Assembly: GCA_964437245.1 (NCBI GenBank)
Contig: CAYTGJ010000057.1
Span: 1-25,780 of the forward strand
Source: JANYCO01 sp964437245
Lineage (GTDB): Bacteria > Bacteroidota > Bacteroidia > Cytophagales > Cytophagaceae
DNA length: 25,780 bases
Reading direction: 5' to 3'
Part shown: piece after piece, positions 15,782-22,269 of the stretch
How the letters are laid out: the number at the start of each line of letters is the position of its first letter
How positions within the stretch are numbered: position 1 is the first letter of the stretch
Program-made: the position numbers and the translations under genes
Notes under the pieces: model-generated
Seen by the model: the letters and a program-made list of their open reading frames with translations, nothing else
What the model was told of the DNA's origin: nothing
Databases searched by the model: none

Positions 15782-15889
15782 ATGATAAATAATTATCTTC
15801 TTTCCCTTCTCAAGCAAGCCGCAGCGGTCGTCGCCATTGCACACGTCTGCGCGCCGATTAAGGCCTTCCCGGGAATTGAGGATATCTAA
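15782..15889 (+). CDS. Putative leader peptide 2 (35 codons)
   Basis: The frame begins MINNYLLSLL, has KQAAAVVAIAHV in the middle and ends AFPGIEDI before TAA. Codons 13-20 (GCC GCA GCG GTC GTC GCC ATT GCA) form an Ala/Val/Ile cluster like that of leader peptide 1. The gene is clearly richer in GC than its flanks, as expected if the RNA itself is folded. The antiterminator strand of the second attenuator lies in its last codons. A small hydrophobic protein with its own function (for example a membrane peptide) is the alternative. Confidence 0.55.
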   Translation: MINNYLLSLLKQAAAVVAIAHVCAPIKAFPGIEDI

Positions 15890-15938
15890 ACATACTTAAG
15901 TATATAATGTATCTGTAAAGCCCGGCCTCAATACCGGG
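15868..15938 (+). promoter_or_regulatory. Predicted antiterminator 2
   Basis: CCCGG (15868-15872) and TTGAGG (15876-15881) can pair with CCGGG (15934-15938) and CCTCAA (15926-15931), which are the right arm and loop of terminator 2. The intervening bases contain the self-complementary ATACTTAAGTAT (15892-15903), which could form an inner hairpin. The left strand lies 6-19 bases before the leader peptide 2 stop codon, within reach of a ribosome terminating there. Confidence 0.6.
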
Positions 15939-15946
15939 CTTTTTTA
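15917..15946 (+). terminator. Intrinsic terminator / attenuator 2
   Basis: AAAGCCCGG (15917-15925) pairs with CCGGGCTTT (15934-15942) around an 8-base loop and runs into TTTTTT (15940-15945). It ends 33 bases before the exporter ATG and would block the two structural genes unless antitermination occurs. Confidence 0.85.
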
Positions 15947-15978
15947 GTTTCCAATAAATTCAAATCATACTATGACCA

Positions 15979-16941
15979 ATGAAAACAATTACTACACAAA
16001 AAGTAACACGATCTGAATTAATACTATGGCTGGCATTTGCAGCAGTATACGTCCTTTGGGGGTCTACCTATCTGGCACTCCGGTTTGTGCTGGAATCCAT
16101 GCCTCCTTTTCTGATGGCAGGCTTTCGCTTTGTAAGTGCCGGGTCCATCATGCTTCTTCTGGCCCGTCTGAATAAACACGCCTGGCCTACCAGACACGAA
16201 TTGAAAAATACTGCCTTCATAGGCTTTATGCTACTGGTCATAGGAAACGGAGGAGTAGTATGGGCAGAGCAATATATCAATTCCAGCATCACGGCCCTGA
16301 TCATCACCATCGAACCGGTATGGGTAGTCCTGCTGCTCTGGATGAAAAATCAACAGCACAAACCTTCGCCAGTCGTATGGATCGGGATCTTCCTTGGCAT
16401 CGCAGGCATGTTTGTATTAATAGGCCCCTCTGATCTGGGGCAAGTAGAGCAGTTAAATCCTCTTGGAGTAGGTCTCCTCCTGCTGTCCTCCATCTGTTGG
16501 GCAGTAGGATCGGTGTATGCACTCAATAACCAATTGCCTTCTTCTGCCTACATGAATACCGGCTTTCAGATGCTGATCGCCGGAGGAATCTTTTTCCTGA
16601 TCGGAACGGGAAATTCCGAATGGAGCAGGTTTGATATCTCAGAGATCACTACACGTTCCATTCTTGGATTTCTTTACCTGATCATCTTTGGATCGCTCAT
16701 CGGATTTACCTCTTACAACTATATTATAAAAAAGGCGAATCCGACAAGCGCCTCTACTTATGCCTATGTCAATCCTGTAATCGCCGTATTCCTCGGATGG
16801 TGGCTTGGAAACGAACGAGTCAGTATGCAGACCATCTTTGCAGCCGCTCTGCTGGTGTCAGCAGTCGTCATCATCATTATGAAACCAACATTAAAATTTA
16901 AAACATTATATCGAAAAACAGATCATGAAAACACTCCCTGA
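15979..16941 (+). CDS. EamA/DMT-superfamily exporter (YedA-like)
   Basis: A 320-residue inner membrane protein with about ten membrane helices made of two EamA repeats (roughly 15-155 and 170-305). Typical family motifs are YVLWGSTYLALRFVLESMPPFLMAGFRF near the N-terminus, with the WGSTY signature, and SASTYAYVNPVIAVFLGWWLGNE in the second repeat. DMT exporters of this branch move amino acids and other metabolites out of the cell; the substrate is not known here. The gene lies just after two predicted attenuators with Val/Ala/Ile leader peptides and overlaps the next gene by 17 bases. This points to amino-acid export linked to transamination. Confidence 0.9.
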   Translation: MKTITTQKVTRSELILWLAFAAVYVLWGSTYLALRFVLESMPPFLMAGFRFVSAGSIMLLLARLNKHAWPTRHELKNTAFIGFMLLVIGNGGVVWAEQYINSSITALIITIEPVWVVLLLWMKNQQHKPSPVVWIGIFLGIAGMFVLIGPSDLGQVEQLNPLGVGLLLLSSICWAVGSVYALNNQLPSSAYMNTGFQMLIAGGIFFLIGTGNSEWSRFDISEITTRSILGFLYLIIFGSLIGFTSYNYIIKKANPTSASTYAYVNPVIAVFLGWWLGNERVSMQTIFAAALLVSAVVIIIMKPTLKFKTLYRKTDHENTP

Positions 16942-18133
16942 CAACAGATCACAAAATATATTTGCAGAAAGGATCCATCATATTCCCCAGTCGTTCATCC
17001 GGGAAATTTTAAAAGTTACCGCTCAGCCGGATGTTATTTCTTTTGCGGGAGGCCTACCCAATCCATTGTCTTTCCCTTCCGAACAGCTCAGGGAAGCTAC
17101 CCTGAGTGTCCTGACCGAAGACAGTAAAAACGTACTGCAATATGCTACCTCAGAAGGATATCTTCCTTTACGGGAATATATTGCCCAACGCTATACCGAT
17201 ACAGGGCTCCCTGTATCGGCAGACGAAATACTCATTACTAACGGCTCTCAGCAGGGATTGGATCTATGCGGAAAAGTATTCCTCAATCCCGGGGACAAAG
17301 TACTGCTCGAGGCTCCCAGTTACCTCGGCGCTATTCAGGCTTTTTCCGCTTACCAACCGGAATTCTTATCTGTACCAATGCAACAAGACGGGATAGACAC
17401 GTCCCTGGTATCAGAACTACTCCGGAAACAGAAGATAAAACTCTTCTATGGAATTCCCAATTTTCAGAACCCCACAGGGATCTCCTATTCGCTGGAAAAA
17501 AGAAAGGACCTGGCCGGGATACTCCGCGAACATACTACGATTTTCATTGAAGACGATCCATATGGTGAGATCAGGTTTTCAGGTTCTCCCCTGCCACCGA
17601 TAAAAAAATACCTGCCGGACCAGACCATTCTTTTAGGGTCTTTCTCTAAGATCATCGCCCCTGGTTTACGACTGGGATGGCTCGTTGCGCCTAAAAAGTT
17701 TATAGAAAAAATGATCCTGGCCAAACAAGCCTGCGACCTTCACTCCAATTTTCTGTCTCAGCGGATCATACACCGGTGGCTTACCGACAATGATGTAGAG
17801 AAACATCTTCAAAAGATACGGACACTGTATAAGAATCAGAAAGACGAAATGATCACCATGATCCGGCATTATTTTCCGGAAGAAATCCAGTATACTGATC
17901 CTGAAGGAGGAATGTTTTTATGGCTTACACTTCCTCCATACATGGATGCAACCTCACTGCTCGAAGAAGCCACTCTCGAGAAAATAGCATTTGTACCCGG
18001 ACAAACATTTTTCCAAAATGGGAAAGGACATAACACCATACGCCTTAACTTTTCCAACGCTTCGCTACAGGATATGGAAAAGGGCATTGCTCTTCTGGGA
18101 AAACTGTTCTACAAATGGATGTGTAATCCCTGA
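16925..18133 (+). CDS. PLP-dependent aminotransferase, class I/II (LysN/MocR-catalytic type)
   Basis: 402 residues, fold type I. Visible motifs are VISFAGGLPNP (37-47), ITNGSQQGLDL (104-114), YGIPNFQNPTG (175-185), IEDDPYGEIRF (208-218) and LGSFSKIIAPGLRLGW (237-252), where Lys242 should bind pyridoxal phosphate and Arg249 anchors its phosphate. The nearest named relatives are 2-aminoadipate aminotransferases (LysN) and the catalytic half of MocR regulators; no N-terminal HTH domain is present. The true substrate cannot be read from sequence, but the attenuators suggest a branched-chain amino acid or alanine. Its ATG lies 17 bases inside the exporter gene, so translation is probably coupled. 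Confidence 0.92.
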   Translation: MKTLPDNRSQNIFAERIHHIPQSFIREILKVTAQPDVISFAGGLPNPLSFPSEQLREATLSVLTEDSKNVLQYATSEGYLPLREYIAQRYTDTGLPVSADEILITNGSQQGLDLCGKVFLNPGDKVLLEAPSYLGAIQAFSAYQPEFLSVPMQQDGIDTSLVSELLRKQKIKLFYGIPNFQNPTGISYSLEKRKDLAGILREHTTIFIEDDPYGEIRFSGSPLPPIKKYLPDQTILLGSFSKIIAPGLRLGWLVAPKKFIEKMILAKQACDLHSNFLSQRIIHRWLTDNDVEKHLQKIRTLYKNQKDEMITMIRHYFPEEIQYTDPEGGMFLWLTLPPYMDATSLLEEATLEKIAFVPGQTFFQNGKGHNTIRLNFSNASLQDMEKGIALLGKLFYKWMCNP

Positions 18134-18146
18134 TCTGTTCTCTATT

Positions 18147-18187
18147 AAACACTATCTGTAAAAGGTATTTACAGATAGTGTTTCTCA
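18147..18187 (+). terminator. Intrinsic terminator of the exporter/aminotransferase unit
   Basis: A perfect 16-bp stem, AAACACTATCTGTAAA / TTTACAGATAGTGTTT with a 5-base loop, begins 14 bases after the aminotransferase stop and is followed by TCTC. The stem is AU-rich with a weak U-tract but very regular. Confidence 0.75.
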
Positions 18188-18340
18188 CTGTTGTACGTTT
18201 TAGCATTCTCTCTCCTGGCAGAGTATTTTATTTCTAAAAACTTATTACCTTAGAGAACAATACCCTGGAAATTTTCGCTGAACTTTTCCAAAAAAAACGT
18301 CAACACAGAACAATTGTAACGTCTATCCCATTTAAGCTCT

Positions 18341-19507
18341 ATGTCTTACCAAATCGTTTCTTCCCCCCATGAACAGCTTATATTAAAGCGAAAAAATATG
18401 AGGAGTACTTCCTTTTTTTTGATCGCCATGGGACTACTCTTCTTCTTTATCGGAATTGGATTAATCGTCTGGATCGACCGGACCGATTTTCCTTTTATCC
18501 TGTTTAAAGGTTTATTCCCCACCATAGGACTCACGGTAGCTTTTTTCGGCTATTACACTCCTACGGTCACCATGAAAAACACTCCGGAACTCATCACATT
18601 CCACAACCAGCAGGGAGCTGTAGGCATCCATATGCATCAGGATGATGGCCCAACCGGCTATATCCGCTACGACGAAATAGAGCTATTTGATATTTACGTA
18701 GAATCCCGAAGTAATAATAATGCCGGTAAAAGTGGTACGCGGCACTCTACCTACTATTATCATGTATATCTCCGGAAAAAAGACGGCGGCGAATGGTACC
18801 TCACCGAATCAGGCTCCCGTAAAGCCGCAGAAGAAATATTGGAAAAAATAAATCAAAACGTACGCCTGACCGCTCCCTATACCATCAGAGCTACTCCGGT
18901 ACTTTCTGAAAAAATAGAAAAAGAAGAAACGCATTCCAAAACCATACTACGCTGGAAAAACAAAGCTTCGATTGGAGCACTCATTTTTTTGATCGTTTTT
19001 AGTGCCTCTTTCCTTAGTATCCTTTCCTCTGCCTTCTCCTCCAATACAGGCTTTGGCAATTCATTCTTCCCGATCATGATCATCGGTTTCATGCTGATCA
19101 TATTTACGACCGTCATATTCGTATCCTTCCGGAAATGGCTCAAGGAAGCCACTACCCAATATTGTCTGATCATAGACAATACGAAACTGGAGTACCAGGA
19201 GCTCTCCCGATCAGGAGTTGTCAAAAAGGCTAAAAGTATTAGCCTGAAGGAAGTCTACAGCATCGCATATTCTTTCGTTCCGGTAAAAAATAAAACTCCG
19301 GAAGGACTCCATATACTTACCCTCAAAGATGCCGAACGGATGAAACAGCGTCCGCAATCCGCGATCGAAAGCTTGAAAGAACTATTCAGCCGGAATAAGG
19401 GAATCATACAACTGGACATACGTTCTCTTAATCCTGTAGAATACCTTCAGGCTGAAACCTGGTTGCAGGGATTGATAAAAAAACGGGGGAACCAGGATGT
19501 CTTATAA
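18341..19507 (+). CDS. Membrane protein of unknown function with duplicated helix-pair plus beta domain
   Basis: 388 residues that I do not recognise. Membrane helices are predicted at about 23-45, 50-72, 209-231 and 242-263. Each pair is followed by a soluble domain of about 100-130 residues: 75-200 (strands such as YIRYDEIELFDIYV, YYYHVYLRKKDGGEWYL and a helix AAEEILEKI) and 265-388 (YCLIIDNTKLEYQEL, SISLKEVYSIAY, IIQLDIRSL). The two halves look like an old duplication of a helix pair plus a PH-like beta domain, as in bacterial PH-domain membrane proteins, but this is inference. No signal peptide apart from the first helix. It stands alone, convergent with the amidase gene; no good promoter is seen. 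Confidence 0.8.
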   Translation: MSYQIVSSPHEQLILKRKNMRSTSFFLIAMGLLFFFIGIGLIVWIDRTDFPFILFKGLFPTIGLTVAFFGYYTPTVTMKNTPELITFHNQQGAVGIHMHQDDGPTGYIRYDEIELFDIYVESRSNNNAGKSGTRHSTYYYHVYLRKKDGGEWYLTESGSRKAAEEILEKINQNVRLTAPYTIRATPVLSEKIEKEETHSKTILRWKNKASIGALIFLIVFSASFLSILSSAFSSNTGFGNSFFPIMIIGFMLIIFTTVIFVSFRKWLKEATTQYCLIIDNTKLEYQELSRSGVVKKAKSISLKEVYSIAYSFVPVKNKTPEGLHILTLKDAERMKQRPQSAIESLKELFSRNKGIIQLDIRSLNPVEYLQAETWLQGLIKKRGNQDVL

Positions 19508-19542
19508 AAAATGCCGACAGAAATGAATCTTTCTACCGGCAT
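19505..19542 (-). terminator. Intrinsic terminator of the amidase gene
   Basis: On the minus strand ATGCCGGTAGAAA and TTTCTGTCGGCAT form a 13-bp stem (with two G-U pairs, loop of 6 bases) followed by TTTTTTA. It starts 20 bases after the amidase stop and overlaps the stop codon of the convergent membrane-protein gene. On the plus strand the two wobble pairs become mismatches, so it acts mainly on the minus strand. Confidence 0.8.
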
Positions 19543-19562
19543 CTGCATTCGTTTGATTTTTT

Positions 19563-20387
19563 TTATGATACTTTCGTCAACAACGGCGCATACACCCATC
19601 CTTCTTTTTCGGTCAACCCTGGTGTACCACTGATTACAAATATATAATACCAGTTCAGTTTGCTTTTGATAAACTCTACTTTAGTACCTTTCTTCAATTT
19701 GGCAATAGCTCCAAATTCAGTTCCTGCCCCCACACGTAAGTTGACATTTTCCGTATTTACCTTAAAAATATCTGCTACATCATCACTGCGTCCCAATACA
19801 CTGGACTTAAATGATTCCATAGGAAAAGCCGGTCCCGGATCTTCCTTCCGGAAAGGAGAAACATCTTCATGCCCTAATACATCCTGTAATTTATAGTGAC
19901 TGACCAGCAACTGACTTACAGCAATACAAGCCCTCAGTTGTTGTTCTGTATATACATGCCATCCGGCTTTCACCTCCTGATGTTTGTGTACTGCTTCCAG
20001 CACCAGATGATCGGGATATTCCGCTCCAAACCAGGAACGCCATTTGTTACCCGTTTTTTGCAATCTCCCCGGATTGTCAAGTTCGATACCGATCGAATAA
20101 TTATTCAGACCGGACAACCCGCTCCATTTACTTACTCCGGCGTGCCAGGCACTTTTATTGAACTCCACCATCTGGGTAATTTTTCCATCCAGCCCGATGA
20201 CGAGATGAGCCGAAGCCTTTGCCGCAGGATTCGCCATCCATTCAATACTACTCTTGGCACTACGACCGGCCGTATAATGGATGATTAGGTACTGAGGGGC
20301 GATCACTCCTCCTTTATTAGGAGAAGACACAAATGAAACCGCCAGATCTCCCGTTTCTGCAACGAGTTTATGGTTTACAATTTTCAT
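19563..20387 (-). CDS. N-acetylmuramoyl-L-alanine amidase (Amidase_2) with C-terminal SH3 domain
   Basis: 274 residues. The Amidase_2 (PGRP/AmpD-type) domain covers about 25-190, with zinc ligands expected at His37 (LIIHYTAGRS), His173 (VLGHEDVSP) and Asp183 (KEDPGPAFP), and Glu103 (GIELDN) near the active site. It cuts the bond between N-acetylmuramic acid and L-alanine in peptidoglycan or its fragments. A bacterial SH3 domain follows at about 208-274 (VNTENVNLRVGAGTEFGAIAKL). The N-terminus MKIVNHKLVAETGDLAV has no signal peptide, so the enzyme is either cytoplasmic (recycling, AmpD-like) or released by another route, as with phage endolysins. The start is ATG, and a leader motif shared with the neighbouring coiled-coil gene precedes it. 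Confidence 0.92.
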   Translation of the reverse strand: MKIVNHKLVAETGDLAVSFVSSPNKGGVIAPQYLIIHYTAGRSAKSSIEWMANPAAKASAHLVIGLDGKITQMVEFNKSAWHAGVSKWSGLSGLNNYSIGIELDNPGRLQKTGNKWRSWFGAEYPDHLVLEAVHKHQEVKAGWHVYTEQQLRACIAVSQLLVSHYKLQDVLGHEDVSPFRKEDPGPAFPMESFKSSVLGRSDDVADIFKVNTENVNLRVGAGTEFGAIAKLKKGTKVEFIKSKLNWYYIFVISGTPGLTEKEGWVYAPLLTKVS

Positions 20388-20607
20388 AAAAATAATAGGG
20401 TTAAAAAGAGTTTACTTATACATACTGTACTTCAATATAAAAATGAAAGCAGCATGTTCCAAGTTATTATAAAGAAAAGAAAGTTAAATAGTTAACTCAT
20501 ATTCCCTTTCATTATAGAAATTACTCACAGGAAACCTTTAAAATTGATAGAAAACAAAACACTCATCTAAAAAATCTACAAAAAAAATCTTTCTGATAAA
20601 ACAGAAA

Positions 20608-20991
20608 CTATGACGCTTTCGCGTTTTGATAGTTGCTCATCAGCCTGGTACTCTTTCTTATTTCGTCCAGTTGCATGATCGCAGCCATCAATTTCACATC
20701 TTCTGCGACAGTATCAAGTTTGGTCTCCAGAGTATCAACCTTTCCTTCAATATCGGAAACTTTTCCCTCGATGACATCAATCTTTCCTTCAATATCGGAA
20801 ACTTTCCCTTCGATGACATCAACCTTTCTTTCAATGGCAGAAACTTTCCCTTCGATATGCGAAACTTTTTCTTCAATACGATCAGTTCTTTTTTCGACAT
20901 TATCAACTTTTTCTTCGATACTATCGAGTTTTGTTTCAATGGGAGTTAATTTTTGGTCTAAAATTTCAATTAATCTTTCTTCGGTTAGCAT
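20608..20991 (-). CDS. Heptad-repeat coiled-coil protein
   Basis: 127 residues; no enzyme domain recognised. After MLTEERLIEILDQKL, residues about 18-95 are eleven near-perfect heptads of the type EGKVSDI / EEKVDNV / ETKLDTV, with Ile or Val at a and d positions and Glu/Lys/Asp outside. A short helical tail, VKLMAAIMQLDEIRKSTRL, follows. It should form a long parallel coiled coil, probably a trimer or dimer; partner unknown. The ATG at 20991 is chosen because a full promoter (21015-21045) lies between it and the longer in-frame start at 21090. The repeats are also visible in DNA as diverged 21- and 42-base units. Confidence 0.8.
   Translation of the reverse strand: MLTEERLIEILDQKLTPIETKLDSIEEKVDNVEKRTDRIEEKVSHIEGKVSAIERKVDVIEGKVSDIEGKIDVIEGKVSDIEGKVDTLETKLDTVAEDVKLMAAIMQLDEIRKSTRLMSNYQNAKAS
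20735..20925 (-). repeat. Diverged tandem 21/42-base repeats encoding heptads
   Basis: On the plus strand, segments such as CTTTCCTTCAATATCGGAAAC and CCTTCGATGACATCAA recur with a 42-base period (for example starting near 20742, 20784 and 20826), each 42 bases coding for two heptads. Identity is high in the middle copies and falls towards the ends, as expected for internal duplication followed by drift. Confidence 0.75.
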
Positions 20992-21014
20992 AAGTATAAT
21001 GGGGTTAAATTGTA

Positions 21015-21045
21015 CAAAGATACAATCTAATCGTATAAATATCAA
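21015..21045 (-). promoter_or_regulatory. Promoter of the coiled-coil gene
   Basis: On the minus strand TTG (21045-21043), 20 bases, TATCTTTG (21022-21015), a full consensus match. Transcription should start near 21008, about 17 bases before the ATG at 20991. Confidence 0.65.
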
Positions 21046-21059
21046 TTCATTCCTCCGTT

Positions 21060-21443
21060 TTATTTTCCCATAGCTTTTTGGGCGACCCAACTTAACAAGT
21101 TATTTTTCTTCCTTCCCTTCCGAAACAACATTCCTGTTCCCAAAGGAAAAAAGCCCAATACAATCAACAAAACTCTCAGCAATAATTTCCATAGTGCACG
21201 TTCTTCCGGCTCAAGAATATAAAATCCAATAAATTCATCCTCCAGGAAGTCAAGCTGCACCTCCAGATAGTCCGGAAGAAAAAAAGCTGCTATCCAAAAA
21301 CAGATCACGAATCCATAACAAAAAAACTCCCCTCCGATATACAGTAGCTGCTTTACCGTAGAATTGTCCTGATACTTTTTGGTCTTCTCCGCGATGATAC
21401 TTAACACCTGGGAGTCATTTTTCTGAAAACCGGATTTTTCCAT
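21060..21443 (-). CDS. Small two-helix membrane protein of unknown function
   Basis: 127 residues, not recognised. A charged N-terminus (MEKSGFQKNDSQVLSIIAEKTKKYQ) is followed by a membrane helix at about 34-55 (LYIGGEFFCYGFVICFWIAAFF). A short acidic loop comes next, then a second helix at about 86-107 (LLLRVLLIVLGFFPLGTGMLF) and a basic tail (RKGRKKNN). Both ends should face the cytoplasm. The start is ATG. It points the same way as the coiled-coil and amidase genes but has its own upstream region, which contains a hairpin at 21486-21524. The next gene upstream (TetR) is divergent. Confidence 0.7.
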   Translation of the reverse strand: MEKSGFQKNDSQVLSIIAEKTKKYQDNSTVKQLLYIGGEFFCYGFVICFWIAAFFLPDYLEVQLDFLEDEFIGFYILEPEERALWKLLLRVLLIVLGFFPLGTGMLFRKGRKKNNLLSWVAQKAMGK

Positions 21444-21485
21444 CGTTAAAATAAAAATCGTAAACGTTCACTCTTTTATTTTTTG

Positions 21486-21524
21486 CAAACGGATAACGAT
21501 GCTTTTTCACATCGGATCCGTTTG
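21486..21524. repeat. Inverted repeat in the divergent region before the two-helix protein and TetR genes
   Basis: CAAACGGAT (21486-21494) and ATCCGTTTG (21516-21524) are exact complements. A second helix CGATG (21497-21501) / CATCG (21510-21514) lies inside. No U-tract follows on either strand, so it is not a terminator. It could be a 5' leader structure of the minus-strand gene or an operator. Confidence 0.65.
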
Positions 21525-21617
21525 TCTTACTTCTAAAATACCTTACAAATCTCGATTTTCAAAAAAAAATTGCGTTGGTTTCACTCACCTCATCTCTGCC
21601 TTTCAATTTGGGATAAA

Positions 21618-21649
21618 TTTGTAACTAAATGAACATTCATTTATATTTG
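21618..21649 (+). promoter_or_regulatory. Promoter of the tetR-MFS operon
   Basis: TTTG (21618-21621), 20 bases, TATATTTG (21642-21649), a full match. The ATG of the repressor comes only seven bases after the -7 element, so the transcript is probably leaderless or nearly so. Confidence 0.75.
21626..21643. promoter_or_regulatory. Probable TetR operator
   Basis: An 18-base palindrome TAAATGAA-CA-TTCATTTA fills the spacer between the -33 and -7 elements of the repressor's own promoter and touches the -7 box. Size, symmetry and place are those of a TetR-family operator, which suggests autorepression lifted by an inducer. Confidence 0.75.
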
Positions 21650-21656
21650 TACTGTT

Positions 21657-22247
21657 ATGAGACTCCGAGACGAACTGAAAGAAACCGCTATCCGTGAAAA
21701 AGCCATGGAAATGATCGTGCGGGAAGGATTTGATGGGCTCAGCATGCAAAAACTGGCAAGAGAAGCTAACGTGTCACCAGCTACGATTTACATCTACTAC
21801 GAAAACAGGGAAGACCTCCTCACACAACTGTTCAACGAAGTACAGGAAAAATTTTCTGATACGGCTTTACATAATTTCAGCCCGGATCTTCCTTTCGAGA
21901 AAGGGATCTGGCTTCAGTGGAACAACCGGTTGAAATTTATTCTGACCTACCCCATTCATTTTCGTTTTATGGAACAGTTTAAAAATTCACCTCTTGTCAA
22001 TCATAACGATGTAAAGCTGACTGAATTTAAAGAAAACATGAAACTGTTTTTAAAAAATGCGATTAAAAGGGGAGACATTTCCCCGATGGATCCGGAAATA
22101 TTCTGGTCCATAACCTATGGCCCTTTCTATGCACTGGTAAAATTTCACCTGCAGGAAAAATCCCTTGCCAATAAACATTTTAAACTCACCGAAGCTAAAA
22201 TGAAACAGACCTTTTCCATGGTCATGAATGCCTTTAAACAGAAATAA
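21657..22247 (+). CDS. TetR/AcrR-family transcriptional repressor
   Basis: 196 residues. The N-terminal DNA-binding domain (about 5-52) is typical: IREKAMEMIVREGFDGLSMQKLAREANVSPATIYIYYENREDLL. The rest is a helical ligand-binding and dimerisation domain, family-typical in length but not conserved enough to name the ligand. It is followed after 22 bases by an MFS exporter and preceded by a palindromic operator in its own promoter. It therefore most likely represses itself and the exporter until a drug or metabolite binds. Confidence 0.93.
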   Translation: MRLRDELKETAIREKAMEMIVREGFDGLSMQKLAREANVSPATIYIYYENREDLLTQLFNEVQEKFSDTALHNFSPDLPFEKGIWLQWNNRLKFILTYPIHFRFMEQFKNSPLVNHNDVKLTEFKENMKLFLKNAIKRGDISPMDPEIFWSITYGPFYALVKFHLQEKSLANKHFKLTEAKMKQTFSMVMNAFKQK

Positions 22248-22269
22248 CAGCATTACTTCCCGGATAATT

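Noticed and set aside
20735..20925. Regular repeats resembling a CRISPR array
   Set aside because: Repeats are adjacent with no unique spacers, have 21/42-base periods and code in frame for coiled-coil heptads.
20633..21073. Plus-strand open frame of 146 codons with Ser/Phe repeats
   Set aside because: Antisense image of the heptad-coding repeats; a consensus promoter serves the minus strand.
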